DNA from: an uncultured Lachnospiraceae bacterium
GTDB lineage: Bacteria > Bacillota > Clostridia > Lachnospirales > Lachnospiraceae
NCBI GenBank assembly: GCA_910583615.1
Contig: CAJTXP010000001.1
Location: 1 to 39,343 of the forward strand
Length of the DNA stretch: 39,343 nt
Direction: 5' to 3'
The notes beneath the pieces are model-generated. The model made no database searches and had not been told where the DNA came from. It worked only from the letters and a program-made list of their open reading frames with translations. A program made the translations under genes and the position numbers. Within the stretch, counting starts at the first letter, position 1; the number at the start of each line of letters is the position of its first letter. Shown one piece after another: positions 1 through 7,395 of the stretch.

Positions 1-105
1 AGACGGACAAAACGGCTTCGGTGTCCGATACACTCCATACGAGCGCAGATCACAGCGGCCCGGGGCGCAGACCGCCGCCCGCCCGCGAACCCTAACCTCC
101 CCGCA

Positions 106-158
106 AAAACAAAAAGAACAACCCCGGAACCAGTCTCACCGGCCTCCGGAATTGTTCT
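106..158 (-). terminator. Rho-independent terminator of murA
   Basis: Read on the minus strand, 158-145 pairs with 128-115 (AGAACAA, two mismatched bases, CCGGA against its complement). The stem is followed by a T-rich tract, TTTTTGTTTTT. It lies 15 bases past the murA stop. The first ~105 bases of the window hold no gene I can support. Confidence 0.8.
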
Positions 159-172
159 GTATGTTCTTTCCT

Positions 173-1465
173 TCATCCCACCTTCAGGCGGAACTTCTGG
201 ATTTCCTTTTCGCTTGCCACCTTCTCGATCTTCGCGCCCAGCTCCCGGAACTTCAAATCCAGATTCTCATACCCGCGCTCGATATAATAAATGTCATCCA
301 CGATCGTAATTCCTTCCGCGGCCAGCCCTGCGATCACAAGGGCAGCTCCTGCGCGCAGGTCGGGCGCACTCACTCTGGCACCCGTAAAACGGTCCACTCC
401 GCTGATAACCGCCACGTTTCCTTCCACCTTCACAGACGCGCCCATGCGCGCCAGCTCATCTACATAGCGGAAGCGGTTCTCAAAAATGCTCTCTGTCACA
501 ATGCTGGTTCCGTCCGCAATGGCAAGGGATACGGCGATCTGGGGCTGCATATCCGTCGGAAATCCCGGATAAGGCATCGTCTTCACATGCGTCCCCTGAA
601 GCTTCTGCGGAGCAATTATGCGAACTGCGTCGTCGTACTCATGCACCTGGCATCCCAACTCCATGATCTTGGCGCTGGTGGCCTCCAGATGTTTCGGAAT
701 CACATTGCGCAGCACAATGTCTCCTCCGGTTACGGCCGCGGCAAACATGAAGGTGCCCGCTTCGATCTGATCCGGAATAATCGAATACTCCGTCTTATGG
801 AGCGATTTCACGCCCTTGATACGGATCACATCCGTGCCCGCGCCCTTGATCCGCGCGCCCATGCTGTTCAGAAAATTCGCCACATCCACCACATGGGGTT
901 CCTTGGCCGCATTCTCAATCGTTGTATTTCCCTCCGCCATGGCGGCCGCCATCATGATATTGATGGTTGCCCCCACGCTGACCATATCCAGAAAGATATG
1001 TGCGCCATGAAGCAGTTCCGCCTCGGCAATAATAAATCCGTGCTCAATCCTGGTCGTCGCTCCCATGGCCTTAAAACCTTTTAAATGCTGATCAATCGGA
1101 CGGCTGCCGATGTTGCATCCCCCCGGAAGCGGCACCTGGGCTTTTTTATACTTTCCCAACAGCGCCCCCAGCAGATAATAGGAGGCCCGTATCTTCTTCA
1201 TACTCTCATTTTCGACAATAAAATTCTCCACGCTGGAACCGTTTACCGTAACGGCATGGCGGTCCACACGGCTGATCCTTGTTCCGATTCCCTCCATCGC
1301 ATCCAACAGGGCATTGATATCCCGGACATCCGGAAGATTATCTATATATACAGTTTCATTGGTCATATTTGCAGCGGCAAGAATTGCAAGCGCCGCATTT
1401 TTCGCTCCGCCGATCTCCACTTCGCCATTCAGCGGGATTCCGCCCTTAATAATATACTGTTCCAC
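173..1465 (-). CDS. murA: UDP-N-acetylglucosamine 1-carboxyvinyltransferase (MurA)
   Basis: This cytoplasmic enzyme transfers enolpyruvate from phosphoenolpyruvate to UDP-GlcNAc, the first committed step of peptidoglycan synthesis. The 430-residue length is normal for the family. Lys22-Asn23 of the N-terminal GGAKNAAL motif are present. The catalytic loop PLPGGCNIGSRP puts the cysteine at residue 117, so a fosfomycin-sensitive type is expected (family knowledge). The late RYVDELARMGA and DLRAGAALVIAGLAAEG segments are also typical. The start is GTG at 1465, with GAGGTG eight bases or so upstream (GAGGTGGAATC-GTG). It is a single gene with its own promoter (1619-1647) and terminator (106-158). 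Clostridia often have two murA copies; which paralogue this is cannot be told from the sequence alone. Confidence 0.97.
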   Translation of the reverse strand: MEQYIIKGGIPLNGEVEIGGAKNAALAILAAANMTNETVYIDNLPDVRDINALLDAMEGIGTRISRVDRHAVTVNGSSVENFIVENESMKKIRASYYLLGALLGKYKKAQVPLPGGCNIGSRPIDQHLKGFKAMGATTRIEHGFIIAEAELLHGAHIFLDMVSVGATINIMMAAAMAEGNTTIENAAKEPHVVDVANFLNSMGARIKGAGTDVIRIKGVKSLHKTEYSIIPDQIEAGTFMFAAAVTGGDIVLRNVIPKHLEATSAKIMELGCQVHEYDDAVRIIAPQKLQGTHVKTMPYPGFPTDMQPQIAVSLAIADGTSIVTESIFENRFRYVDELARMGASVKVEGNVAVISGVDRFTGARVSAPDLRAGAALVIAGLAAEGITIVDDIYYIERGYENLDLKFRELGAKIEKVASEKEIQKFRLKVG

Positions 1466-1618
1466 GATTCCACCTCATCGTTTTCAATCCGATTTATTTT
1501 CTATGTAAAGGTTGCGCCGAAAGGACGCTTCTTATTCGCAATTTCAACAGCAGATTTCTGCATAAATCTGCCAGATTTTTTTAAGCAATATGCATACAAC
1601 TGTCCGCATATCTTTGCT

Positions 1619-1647
1619 ATTATATACGAATGACACAGAAAAATCAA
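1619..1647 (-). promoter_or_regulatory. Sigma-A type promoter of murA
   Basis: On the minus strand TTGATT (1647-1642), a 17-base spacer and TATAAT (1624-1619) form a good vegetative promoter. The transcript would have a leader of about 145 bases before the GTG start. The leader contains a small hairpin, CAGATTT / AAATCTG at 1550-1569. No known riboswitch was recognised there. Confidence 0.7.
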
Positions 1648-1689
1648 TCAACACAATGTCAAAAAAGAGCTTATTTTAAATAAAAACCA

Positions 1690-2370
1690 TTACATACTGT
1701 CAATTGACAGCACCCCGATAATTTCCATCAGGCTGTCAACATATTCTTCCTTATTCATGCCTGCCGGAATGCGGATCGTCGTCGATATCGCCACGGAACG
1801 CATCTCCAGTCCGGACCGGTCCACCTCAAATACATCCACTTTGCATCCGTCATCCCGAAAGCGGCGCAGAAGTTCGGTAGTCACTCCCCCTTCCACTGCT
1901 TCAATATACAGAATCACATATCTGGAATGCTGGTAGACTTTTTCCTCCGCCCAGGGCAGAATGTGAAGCCCTCCAAGCAGAATCGCGGTCGCAAGCACCG
2001 CACCGTCCAGAAAACCGATTCCGGCAGCCAGCCCGACGCATGCGCAGATCCAGATGCCTGCTGCAGAAGTCAGCCCTTTTACCTGATGTCCGGTCACAAG
2101 TATGGAGCCTGCACCGAGAAAACCCACGCCGCTCACGACCTGAGAAGCCATCCGCGCCATATCGGACGCCCCGGGATACCGTACCTCCATGTACTGTCCG
2201 GTCATCATGACAATCGCCGCCCCGACACATACAGCCGCATCGGTCCTCGCACCGCCGCCCCTTCTCTTGGCTCCTCTGTCGATCCCGATCAGAGCTCCCA
2301 GTACAAAAGCAGCTGTGATCCGGATTATCATGTTCTCCAGCGTCCACGCCGTCGCATCCAAAAAAAACAT
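1690..2370 (-). CDS. MgtC/SapB family membrane protein
   Basis: A 226-residue inner-membrane protein of the MgtC/SapB family, linked in other bacteria to growth at low magnesium and to control of ATP synthase or ion transport. The actual substrate is not settled for most members. Four or five hydrophobic segments fill residues 10-140. Family motifs are visible: GALIGIDRGAKRRGGGARTD near residues 25-45, SQVVSGVGFLGAGSIL near 77-92, and GLTSAAGIWICACVGLAAG after it. The last ~80 residues form a soluble ACT-like tail. AAGGAGG is well placed before ATG 2370. It faces the same way as murA but is separated by the murA promoter, so it is probably its own unit. Confidence 0.9.
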   Translation of the reverse strand: MFFLDATAWTLENMIIRITAAFVLGALIGIDRGAKRRGGGARTDAAVCVGAAIVMMTGQYMEVRYPGASDMARMASQVVSGVGFLGAGSILVTGHQVKGLTSAAGIWICACVGLAAGIGFLDGAVLATAILLGGLHILPWAEEKVYQHSRYVILYIEAVEGGVTTELLRRFRDDGCKVDVFEVDRSGLEMRSVAISTTIRIPAGMNKEEYVDSLMEIIGVLSIDSM

Positions 2371-2421
2371 TCCCGTCTCCTCCTTCTGTCAGTATAACAG
2401 AAACACCGACAAAAAAGAAGC

Positions 2422-2949
2422 CTATTCTTCCTCCGGATCTGTCGGCTGCCATGCCTGTCCGAATTGTATATCCCGAAACAGTTCTGCCAGCCCTGTAATC
2501 TGCTTCAGCCTGAGAATTTCATCCTTATCCATGCCGAGATGACGGGAAATCCATGCATCGGATCGCCCCATATCATGAAGTTCTTTTACAATATTGCTCA
2601 TCAGATCCACACTGTGGCTTCCTCTGGCGCGATTGTGGCGGATGGTACTTGCCATCCGCTCATCGATCGGCTTGTCGATCACGGAAACCGGCAAAAGCCC
2701 CCGCTCTCTCTCATAGATATCCGGATGATCCAGCATGGTACGGTAACGGTGGAATCCGTCCACGATGATGTATTCATCCTTCTGTTCATCATAATAGCAG
2801 ACCACCGGCATGGTGTAACCGTCCACCCGGATGCTTTCATAAAGCAGTTCCATCTCCGGCGGAGCCACTGCATTGGGATTATAGGTATTGGGTTTTATCT
2901 TTCCTATGGGAACCGGAATAACCTGATAAGCCGGACTTTTATATTCCAT
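2422..2949 (-). CDS. ParB/sulfiredoxin-fold protein, IbrB-like
   Basis: A 175-residue protein with the ParB N-terminal (ParB/Srx) fold: a start like IKPNTYNPN (residues 19-27), then ESIRVDGYTMPVVCYYD, IIVDGFHRYRT (about 58-68), and RHNRARGSH (about 104-112). It resembles IbrB of Escherichia coli, an activator that acts with IbrA. The C-terminal third looks like a helix-turn-helix region (DAWISRHLGMDKDEILRLK). Its start overlaps the last 11 bases of the upstream PP-loop gene, so the two are translationally coupled. The IbrB name rests on domain pattern and pairing. Whether the protein binds DNA or nucleotide is not shown by the sequence. Confidence 0.8.
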   Translation of the reverse strand: MEYKSPAYQVIPVPIGKIKPNTYNPNAVAPPEMELLYESIRVDGYTMPVVCYYDEQKDEYIIVDGFHRYRTMLDHPDIYERERGLLPVSVIDKPIDERMASTIRHNRARGSHSVDLMSNIVKELHDMGRSDAWISRHLGMDKDEILRLKQITGLAELFRDIQFGQAWQPTDPEEE

Positions 2950-4270
2950 GATTCATGTCCTCCACACTTTTGTATCTTCTGCGTATTTCATCGATGTATC
3001 TTTGCTGCTGCCTGGTCATGCCAAATCCCATAAACCTGCAGGTGTGATCATTTTTCAAAATGCAGTAACACATCCTCTTCCAGCTTGGTATGTCCCTGGA
3101 TGACTTGATGTCATCCGTCTGATCCGGAATCTTTCCCAGGAAAATGACCCTCGACTTTTTATTCAGCGTGTAATTGGAAACGCCGTTTCTTCGGATCTGA
3201 TAGCCGTGCTCCTCCAGTTCCTGTATGGTCTCCTCGTCCAGGCCCCCTCCGGTTTTATGCCAGAACTCTATGGAAGTATTGAATTTCCTGACATAATTAT
3301 TACGAAGCTTTGCAGGGAGCGTATCCAGAAGAAACATGGTATAGGATTTCCAGGTATGTCCCTCTGGAAGCGTTACATTCCGGTAACCCATGGCTTTGGT
3401 CTTCCCGTAGATACTGGCAAAATTTGCTCCTCTCACCCTTCCCACCAGTTTTACCCAGATCTCCGGATCCAGTACCCGGTACAGATTCAGGGAATCCTTG
3501 GAATAATCGTTAAAGGGAGACGCCACCCGCATCTGCGAAACCTTAAGTCCCGCCATATAATACAGATCATACAGCCGGTTATAATCATAGTGAAACAGGG
3601 AATTTGCATGCCACACATCTTCTGTAGACCAGTCATACAGGGGCGACGCGCACCATACTTCCTTAAACTGCCTGCTGATCCAGCACTGTTCCTTATAACC
3701 ATACTTTTTGTTGAGGAAGCCGCTGTATCTTTGCAGGGACTCATCCGCCCGCATCCCCAGCAGGCATACCGTTTTCTTTTTGCCGTGCGCAACCCGGTAC
3801 CAGCGCCCGAACTGCTTTGCAAGGTCTTCCTGGGGCATTCGGTACCGGTAGGTACTGATGGGATTGTGACCCATATGGATTACATACTCATGGTTCGGCA
3901 TTTTCCGGACCCACAGATCTTTTTTCGTATCGTCCCATGGATACCAGTACATCTCATAACTGCTCAGGGCCGTCCTGGTTGCCATTGGCAGACATACCCA
4001 GTAGAGCTCTGCTTCATCTTTGTAATGTTCAAAAGTCCGTTCCACATATTCCGTCGTTACCGTATACTGGGCTTCAAAGTCCTGGTGAAAGATGCCTATG
4101 TTCTTCCAGGGAAAATACTTTCTCCTGTAATCCATCACCAGATTCAGGAGCAGTCCGCTGTCCTTTCCGCCCGAAAAAGAAATATAGACATTGTCAAATT
4201 CTTCAAAGATAAACCGAAGCCGTTCCTGAAACGCTTCATATACATTCTGAGGCATGTATTCCCTTATCAT
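2939..4270 (-). CDS. Phosphoadenosine phosphosulfate reductase-family PP-loop protein, IbrA-like (DUF3440)
   Basis: A 443-residue PP-loop ATP pyrophosphatase-fold protein. The signature SFSGGKDSGLLLNLV lies near residues 31-45. PAPS-reductase-like blocks follow (KNIGIFHQDFEAQY; LLGMRADESLQRYSGF), and a DUF3440-type C-terminal half contains PLYDWSTEDVWHANS. I start it at ATG 4270, preceded by AAGGGGAACGGAC, rather than at 4312, which has no ribosome site. Together with the overlapping ParB-fold gene it matches the IbrA/IbrB pair, known from E. coli as activators of immunoglobulin-binding surface proteins and often carried on mobile DNA. The biochemical reaction is not established. PP-loop enzymes of this kind also occur in DNA phosphorothioation (DndC), so a role in nucleic-acid modification is a possible alternative. 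Confidence 0.83.
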   Translation of the reverse strand: MIREYMPQNVYEAFQERLRFIFEEFDNVYISFSGGKDSGLLLNLVMDYRRKYFPWKNIGIFHQDFEAQYTVTTEYVERTFEHYKDEAELYWVCLPMATRTALSSYEMYWYPWDDTKKDLWVRKMPNHEYVIHMGHNPISTYRYRMPQEDLAKQFGRWYRVAHGKKKTVCLLGMRADESLQRYSGFLNKKYGYKEQCWISRQFKEVWCASPLYDWSTEDVWHANSLFHYDYNRLYDLYYMAGLKVSQMRVASPFNDYSKDSLNLYRVLDPEIWVKLVGRVRGANFASIYGKTKAMGYRNVTLPEGHTWKSYTMFLLDTLPAKLRNNYVRKFNTSIEFWHKTGGGLDEETIQELEEHGYQIRRNGVSNYTLNKKSRVIFLGKIPDQTDDIKSSRDIPSWKRMCYCILKNDHTCRFMGFGMTRQQQRYIDEIRRRYKSVEDMNHGI

Positions 4271-4302
4271 GTCCGTTCCCCTTTTTTCCATATTCTGGAA
4301 AT

Positions 4303-4331
4303 AATTTATCACAGAAAATCCGGAATTTCAA
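4303..4331 (-). promoter_or_regulatory. Probable promoter of the ibrA-like/ibrB-like operon
   Basis: On the minus strand TTGAAA (4331-4326), a 17-base spacer and TAAATT (4308-4303) precede ATG 4270. The -10 matches consensus at four of six positions. It sits just outside the big palindrome at 4359-4555. Confidence 0.45.
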
Positions 4332-4358
4332 CAAATTGCGCCCAAATATACAAACGCC

Positions 4359-4555
4359 GTTACTTTTCACACCTACGCCGTCCGGACGCCCGCCGGGGGC
4401 AGACAAGTCTTCCAGACCCCGCTTGCGCTTAATGAAGGGACGCAACGGTACTAAGGGCGCAAAACACGCGCCCTTAGGACCGGCGCCCTTCAATGGGTCC
4501 GGAAGACTTATCTGCCCCCACCAGGCTGAGCGCCGGCCGATGTGTGAAAAGTAAC
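4359..4555. repeat. ~197 bp imperfect palindromic element (MITE-like or large hairpin)
   Basis: The ends are a perfect 14-bp inverted repeat, GTTACTTTTCACAC (4359-4372) and GTGTGAAAAGTAAC (4542-4555). Inside, GGGGGCAGA.AAGTCTTCC.GACCC on the left mirrors the segment at about 4494-4520 on the right. The centre is CTAAGGGCGC (4451-4460) against GCGCCCTTAG (4468-4477) around a 7-base loop. CAAACG occurs on both outer edges (4351-4356 and 4555-4560) and could be a target duplication. No convincing protein is encoded. The element separates two divergent promoters. Confidence 0.75.
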
Positions 4556-4594
4556 CAAACGTCGCCAAATTATCCGTTCATATTGAAAAAACAA

Positions 4595-4624
4595 TTGACA
4601 GATACCCGTCACTGCATCTATAAT
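4595..4624 (+). promoter_or_regulatory. Consensus promoter of the T-box/ilvBN transcript
   Basis: TTGACA (4595-4600), an 18-base spacer and TATAAT (4619-4624) match both consensus hexamers exactly. Transcription would start near 4631, at the head of the T-box leader. Confidence 0.85.
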
Positions 4625-4630
4625 AATTTT

Positions 4631-4930
4631 AATTACGGATGCAGCCGGAAGGCTGCATATATGGCAAATGCTAAGACGGGGAGGAGTACGCAGCATTCTG
4701 ATGCGCAGAGAGGAGATGGCCGGTGAAAATCTTCGTGACGGTGTTGTGGAAGTAGCCCTCGAGCAGCGAACCGAACGGCTGACGCCCAGTAGGCTTCGAC
4801 GTATTCCCGCGTTACAGGGAGACGGTATAGGCAGAACCTGTACCGAAGGAGTGCAGAAATTATTTTTCTGAAATTAGGTGGTACCACGGATGTAAGATTC
4901 GCCCTGAGCATAATGCTTGGGGCGTTTTTA
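4631..4930 (+). ncRNA. T-box leader controlling ilvB (specifier probably GUA, valine)
   Basis: A tRNA-sensing leader RNA. The T-box core TAGGTGGTACCACGGA lies at 4875-4890. It is followed by an intrinsic terminator, CGCCCTGAGCAT / ATGCTTGGGGCG (4900-4924), and TTTTT (4925-4929). The stem I region contains the AGAGAGGAG / GGTGAAAATCTTC elements near 4708-4735. The specifier loop most likely reads GGAA-GTA-G, with GTA (valine) at 4752-4754 followed by the usual purine; this choice is inference from position. When uncharged tRNA binds, the T-box core pairs with the terminator's 5' arm and ilvB is read. Valine fits acetolactate synthase. Confidence 0.9.
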
Positions 4931-4963
4931 TATGCCGCAAAATCAAAAAGGAGGCTGTGAATT

Positions 4964-6682
4964 ATGAAACAGATTTCAGGGAACCGGTTACTGGTGAATG
5001 CATTAAAAGAAGAAGGCGTGGAAGTCGTGTTCGGCTACCCGGGCGCCTGTACGATTGATATCAGCGACGAGCTTTACCGGCAGAATGAGATTGCCGTTGT
5101 CCTTCCAAGACATGAACAGGCGCTGGCCCATGAGGCGGATGCCTATGCGAGAACGACCGGAAAGGTCGGCGTCTGCCTGGTTACCAGCGGACCCGGCGCT
5201 ACCAATCTGGTGACCGGGCTTGCCACCGCAAACTATGACAGTGTTCCGCTTGTATGCTTTACCGGACAGGTGGCCAAGCATCTGATCGGAAACGACGCTT
5301 TTCAGGAAGTGGACATTGTGGGAATCACCAGAAACATTACCAAATACAGCGTCACCGTAAGAGAGCGGGCCGATCTGGGACGGATCATCAAGGAGGCTTT
5401 CTATATCGCACGCACCGGACGTCCGGGTCCTGTGCTGGTCGATCTTCCCAAGGATGTTATGGCAGAGATGGGATCAGCAGAGTACCCGAAAACCGTCAAT
5501 CTCCGGGGATACAAGCCCTACACCAGCATTCATATGGGGCAGCTCAAGAAGGCAATCAAGCTGTTGCAGAAAGCGAAAAAACCGCTGTTTCTCGCCGGAG
5601 GCGGCGTTAACATTGCCCGCGCCAACGCAGAATTCACACAGGTTGTGGAAAAGACCGGCATCCCGGTCGTTACAACGGTCATGGGACGAGGCGCAATCTC
5701 CACCCTGCATCCGCTTTTTATTGGAAATATCGGCATGCACGGCGCCTACGCGGCCAACAATGCAGTGAGCACCTGCGACCTTCTCTTCTCCATCGGAACC
5801 CGCTTCAATGACCGAATCACCGGCAGGGTTCATGAGTTTGCACCGCACGCGCAGATCGTACATATCGACATTGATACCGCATCCATCTCCAAAAACATCC
5901 AGGTAGACGTTCCCATCGTAGCGGATGCAAAGGAAGCGCTCACGCGGATGAACGAATATGTACAGGAAAACCGCTGCGGCAAATGGCTGGCGCAGATCGA
6001 CGCATGGAAGAAAGAGCATCCGCTGGTCATGAGACCCAACAGCCGCATGAGCCCGCTGGATATTATCAGCGAGATGAACCGTCAGTTTGAGGAGGCGCTG
6101 ATTGTAACGGACGTAGGACAGCATCAGATGCTGGTCTCTCAGTATGCAGATATTACAGAAAAGAAACAGCTGGTCACCTCCGGCGGACTCGGCACCATGG
6201 GCTACGGACTCCCAGGAGCCATCGGAGCCCGGATCGGCAATCCCGACACTCCTGTCATCTCCATATCCGGCGACGGCGGCATCCAGATGAATATTCAGGA
6301 AATGGCAACTGCCGTCCTTGAAGAACTTCCGATTATTGTCTGTATCTTCAACAATGAATATCTGGGTATGGTGCGTCAGTGGCAGAATCTGTTCTATGGT
6401 AAGCGTTATGGAATGACGAACCTGAAAGCAGGCGCTCTCTCCCGCCGTACAGACCGGAAAGAATATCCGGAATATACTCCGGATTTTGTACGCCTGGCAG
6501 AAAGCTACGGAGCAAAAGGGATTCGTGTTACGAAAAAAGAAGAAATTGCCGCCGCATTTGAAGAAGCGAAGAAGAGTACAAAGGTGCCGACCCTGATCGA
6601 ATTTATCATTGATCCGGATGAAATGGTCTACCCGATGATCAAACCGGGCGGTACTCTGGAAGACATGATCATGGACTGCTGA
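4964..6682 (+). CDS. ilvB: Acetolactate synthase, large catalytic subunit
   Basis: A thiamine-diphosphate and FAD enzyme that condenses two pyruvates to acetolactate, or pyruvate with 2-oxobutyrate, for valine, leucine and isoleucine synthesis. The 572-residue length is standard. The N-terminal pyrimidine-binding domain has VEVVFGYPGACTIDISDEL and the following glutamate in RHEQALAHEADAYAR. The central FAD domain has GRGAISTLHPLFIGNIGMHG. The C-terminal domain carries the ThDP/Mg motif ISGDGGIQMNIQEMATA with the later FNNEYLGMVRQWQ. AAAAGGAGGC precedes ATG 4964. The large C-terminal domain and the adjacent ilvN mark it as the biosynthetic AHAS rather than catabolic AlsS. It is controlled by the T-box upstream. 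Confidence 0.97.
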   Translation: MKQISGNRLLVNALKEEGVEVVFGYPGACTIDISDELYRQNEIAVVLPRHEQALAHEADAYARTTGKVGVCLVTSGPGATNLVTGLATANYDSVPLVCFTGQVAKHLIGNDAFQEVDIVGITRNITKYSVTVRERADLGRIIKEAFYIARTGRPGPVLVDLPKDVMAEMGSAEYPKTVNLRGYKPYTSIHMGQLKKAIKLLQKAKKPLFLAGGGVNIARANAEFTQVVEKTGIPVVTTVMGRGAISTLHPLFIGNIGMHGAYAANNAVSTCDLLFSIGTRFNDRITGRVHEFAPHAQIVHIDIDTASISKNIQVDVPIVADAKEALTRMNEYVQENRCGKWLAQIDAWKKEHPLVMRPNSRMSPLDIISEMNRQFEEALIVTDVGQHQMLVSQYADITEKKQLVTSGGLGTMGYGLPGAIGARIGNPDTPVISISGDGGIQMNIQEMATAVLEELPIIVCIFNNEYLGMVRQWQNLFYGKRYGMTNLKAGALSRRTDRKEYPEYTPDFVRLAESYGAKGIRVTKKEEIAAAFEEAKKSTKVPTLIEFIIDPDEMVYPMIKPGGTLEDMIMDC

Positions 6683-6717
6683 TCTGTGTATAAAGTCAGA
6701 TGAAAAACTTTAACAGC

Positions 6718-6808
6718 CTCTGCCCGAATGGCCGGAATGGCCGGAACGGAGGCCGGATGCAACGCAGACGGACACCGTTCCAGACATCGGGACATTTTTC
6801 GGGCAGAG
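6718..6808 (+). other. ilvB-ilvN spacer with nested inverted repeats
   Basis: The ~150-base gap between ilvB and ilvN holds a perfect 10-bp inverted repeat, CTCTGCCCGA (6718-6727) and TCGGGCAGAG (6799-6808). It encloses GGCCGGAATGGCCGGAA-type repeats. There is no T-run, so it is more likely an RNA structure between cistrons than a strong terminator. Confidence 0.5.
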
Positions 6809-6831
6809 ACGGAACTTCAATCAGGAGGAAT

Positions 6832-7347
6832 ATGAAGATGGATAATATGATGAAAAAAAGATGGATTTCTCTGTATGTGGAAAATCAGGTCGGCGTTCTT
6901 TCCAAGATCTCCGGACTGTTCTCCGCCAAATCCTATAATCTGGACAGCCTGACGGTAGGCACGACAGAGGATCCCACGGTTTCCCGCATGACGATTGCCA
7001 CGGTCAGCGACGACGAAACTTTCGAACAGATCAAAAAACAGTTAAACCGTATGGTGGAAGTCATCAAGGTCATCGATTTCACGGATGTCTTTGTTCGTAT
7101 GAAAGAGATTCTATATGTAAAGGTACTCCACTGCACCCCGGAAGATAAGGTAGAACTGTTCCAGATTGCAGAAACTTTTAAAGCAAGAGTCATTGATTAC
7201 GGAAAAAACAGCCTGCTTCTGGAATTTGTGCAGACAGCCACCAAAAACGATGCCGTTGTACAGCTTATGAAAAGTGAATTCAAACACATTGAGGTTGTAC
7301 GCGGCGGAAGCGTGGGAATAGAGTCTATCAGCAGGATGGAGCGCTGA
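6832..7347 (+). CDS. ilvN: Acetolactate synthase, small regulatory subunit
   Basis: The 171-residue regulatory subunit binds the large subunit and confers valine feedback inhibition. An N-terminal ACT domain begins RWISLYVENQVGVLSKISG and continues through NLDSLTVGTTEDPTVSRMTI. A second ACT-like C-terminal domain follows (ILYVKVLHCTPEDKVELFQI), giving the usual 160-170 residues. The ATG at 6832 follows TCAGGAGGAAT. The in-frame ATG at 6700 would add 44 low-complexity residues encoded by the spacer repeats and lacks a ribosome site, so it is rejected. It is co-transcribed with ilvB. Confidence 0.95.
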   Translation: MKMDNMMKKRWISLYVENQVGVLSKISGLFSAKSYNLDSLTVGTTEDPTVSRMTIATVSDDETFEQIKKQLNRMVEVIKVIDFTDVFVRMKEILYVKVLHCTPEDKVELFQIAETFKARVIDYGKNSLLLEFVQTATKNDAVVQLMKSEFKHIEVVRGGSVGIESISRMER

Positions 7348-7395
7348 ATCATTCCCCGTAATATGGAAATTTGACAAAAGAAGGGAGTCTGTGAT

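Noticed and set aside
152..1633. Long plus-strand open frames opposite murA
   Set aside because: They are antisense to a clear enzyme gene and have no ribosome site; the composition is His/Arg-rich, as in reverse-strand shadows.
1697..1710. CTGTCAATTGACAG palindrome
   Set aside because: It lies within the last codons of the MgtC-like gene, is short, and has no promoter beside it.
4236..4568. 110-residue open frame on the minus strand through the palindromic element
   Set aside because: It runs through the palindrome and both flanking promoters, has no ribosome site, and its composition follows the repeat rather than a protein.
6700..6831. Longer ilvN beginning at ATG 6700
   Set aside because: The 44 extra codons cover a spacer of inverted repeats, and the strong ribosome site is at 6823-6828 before ATG 6832.
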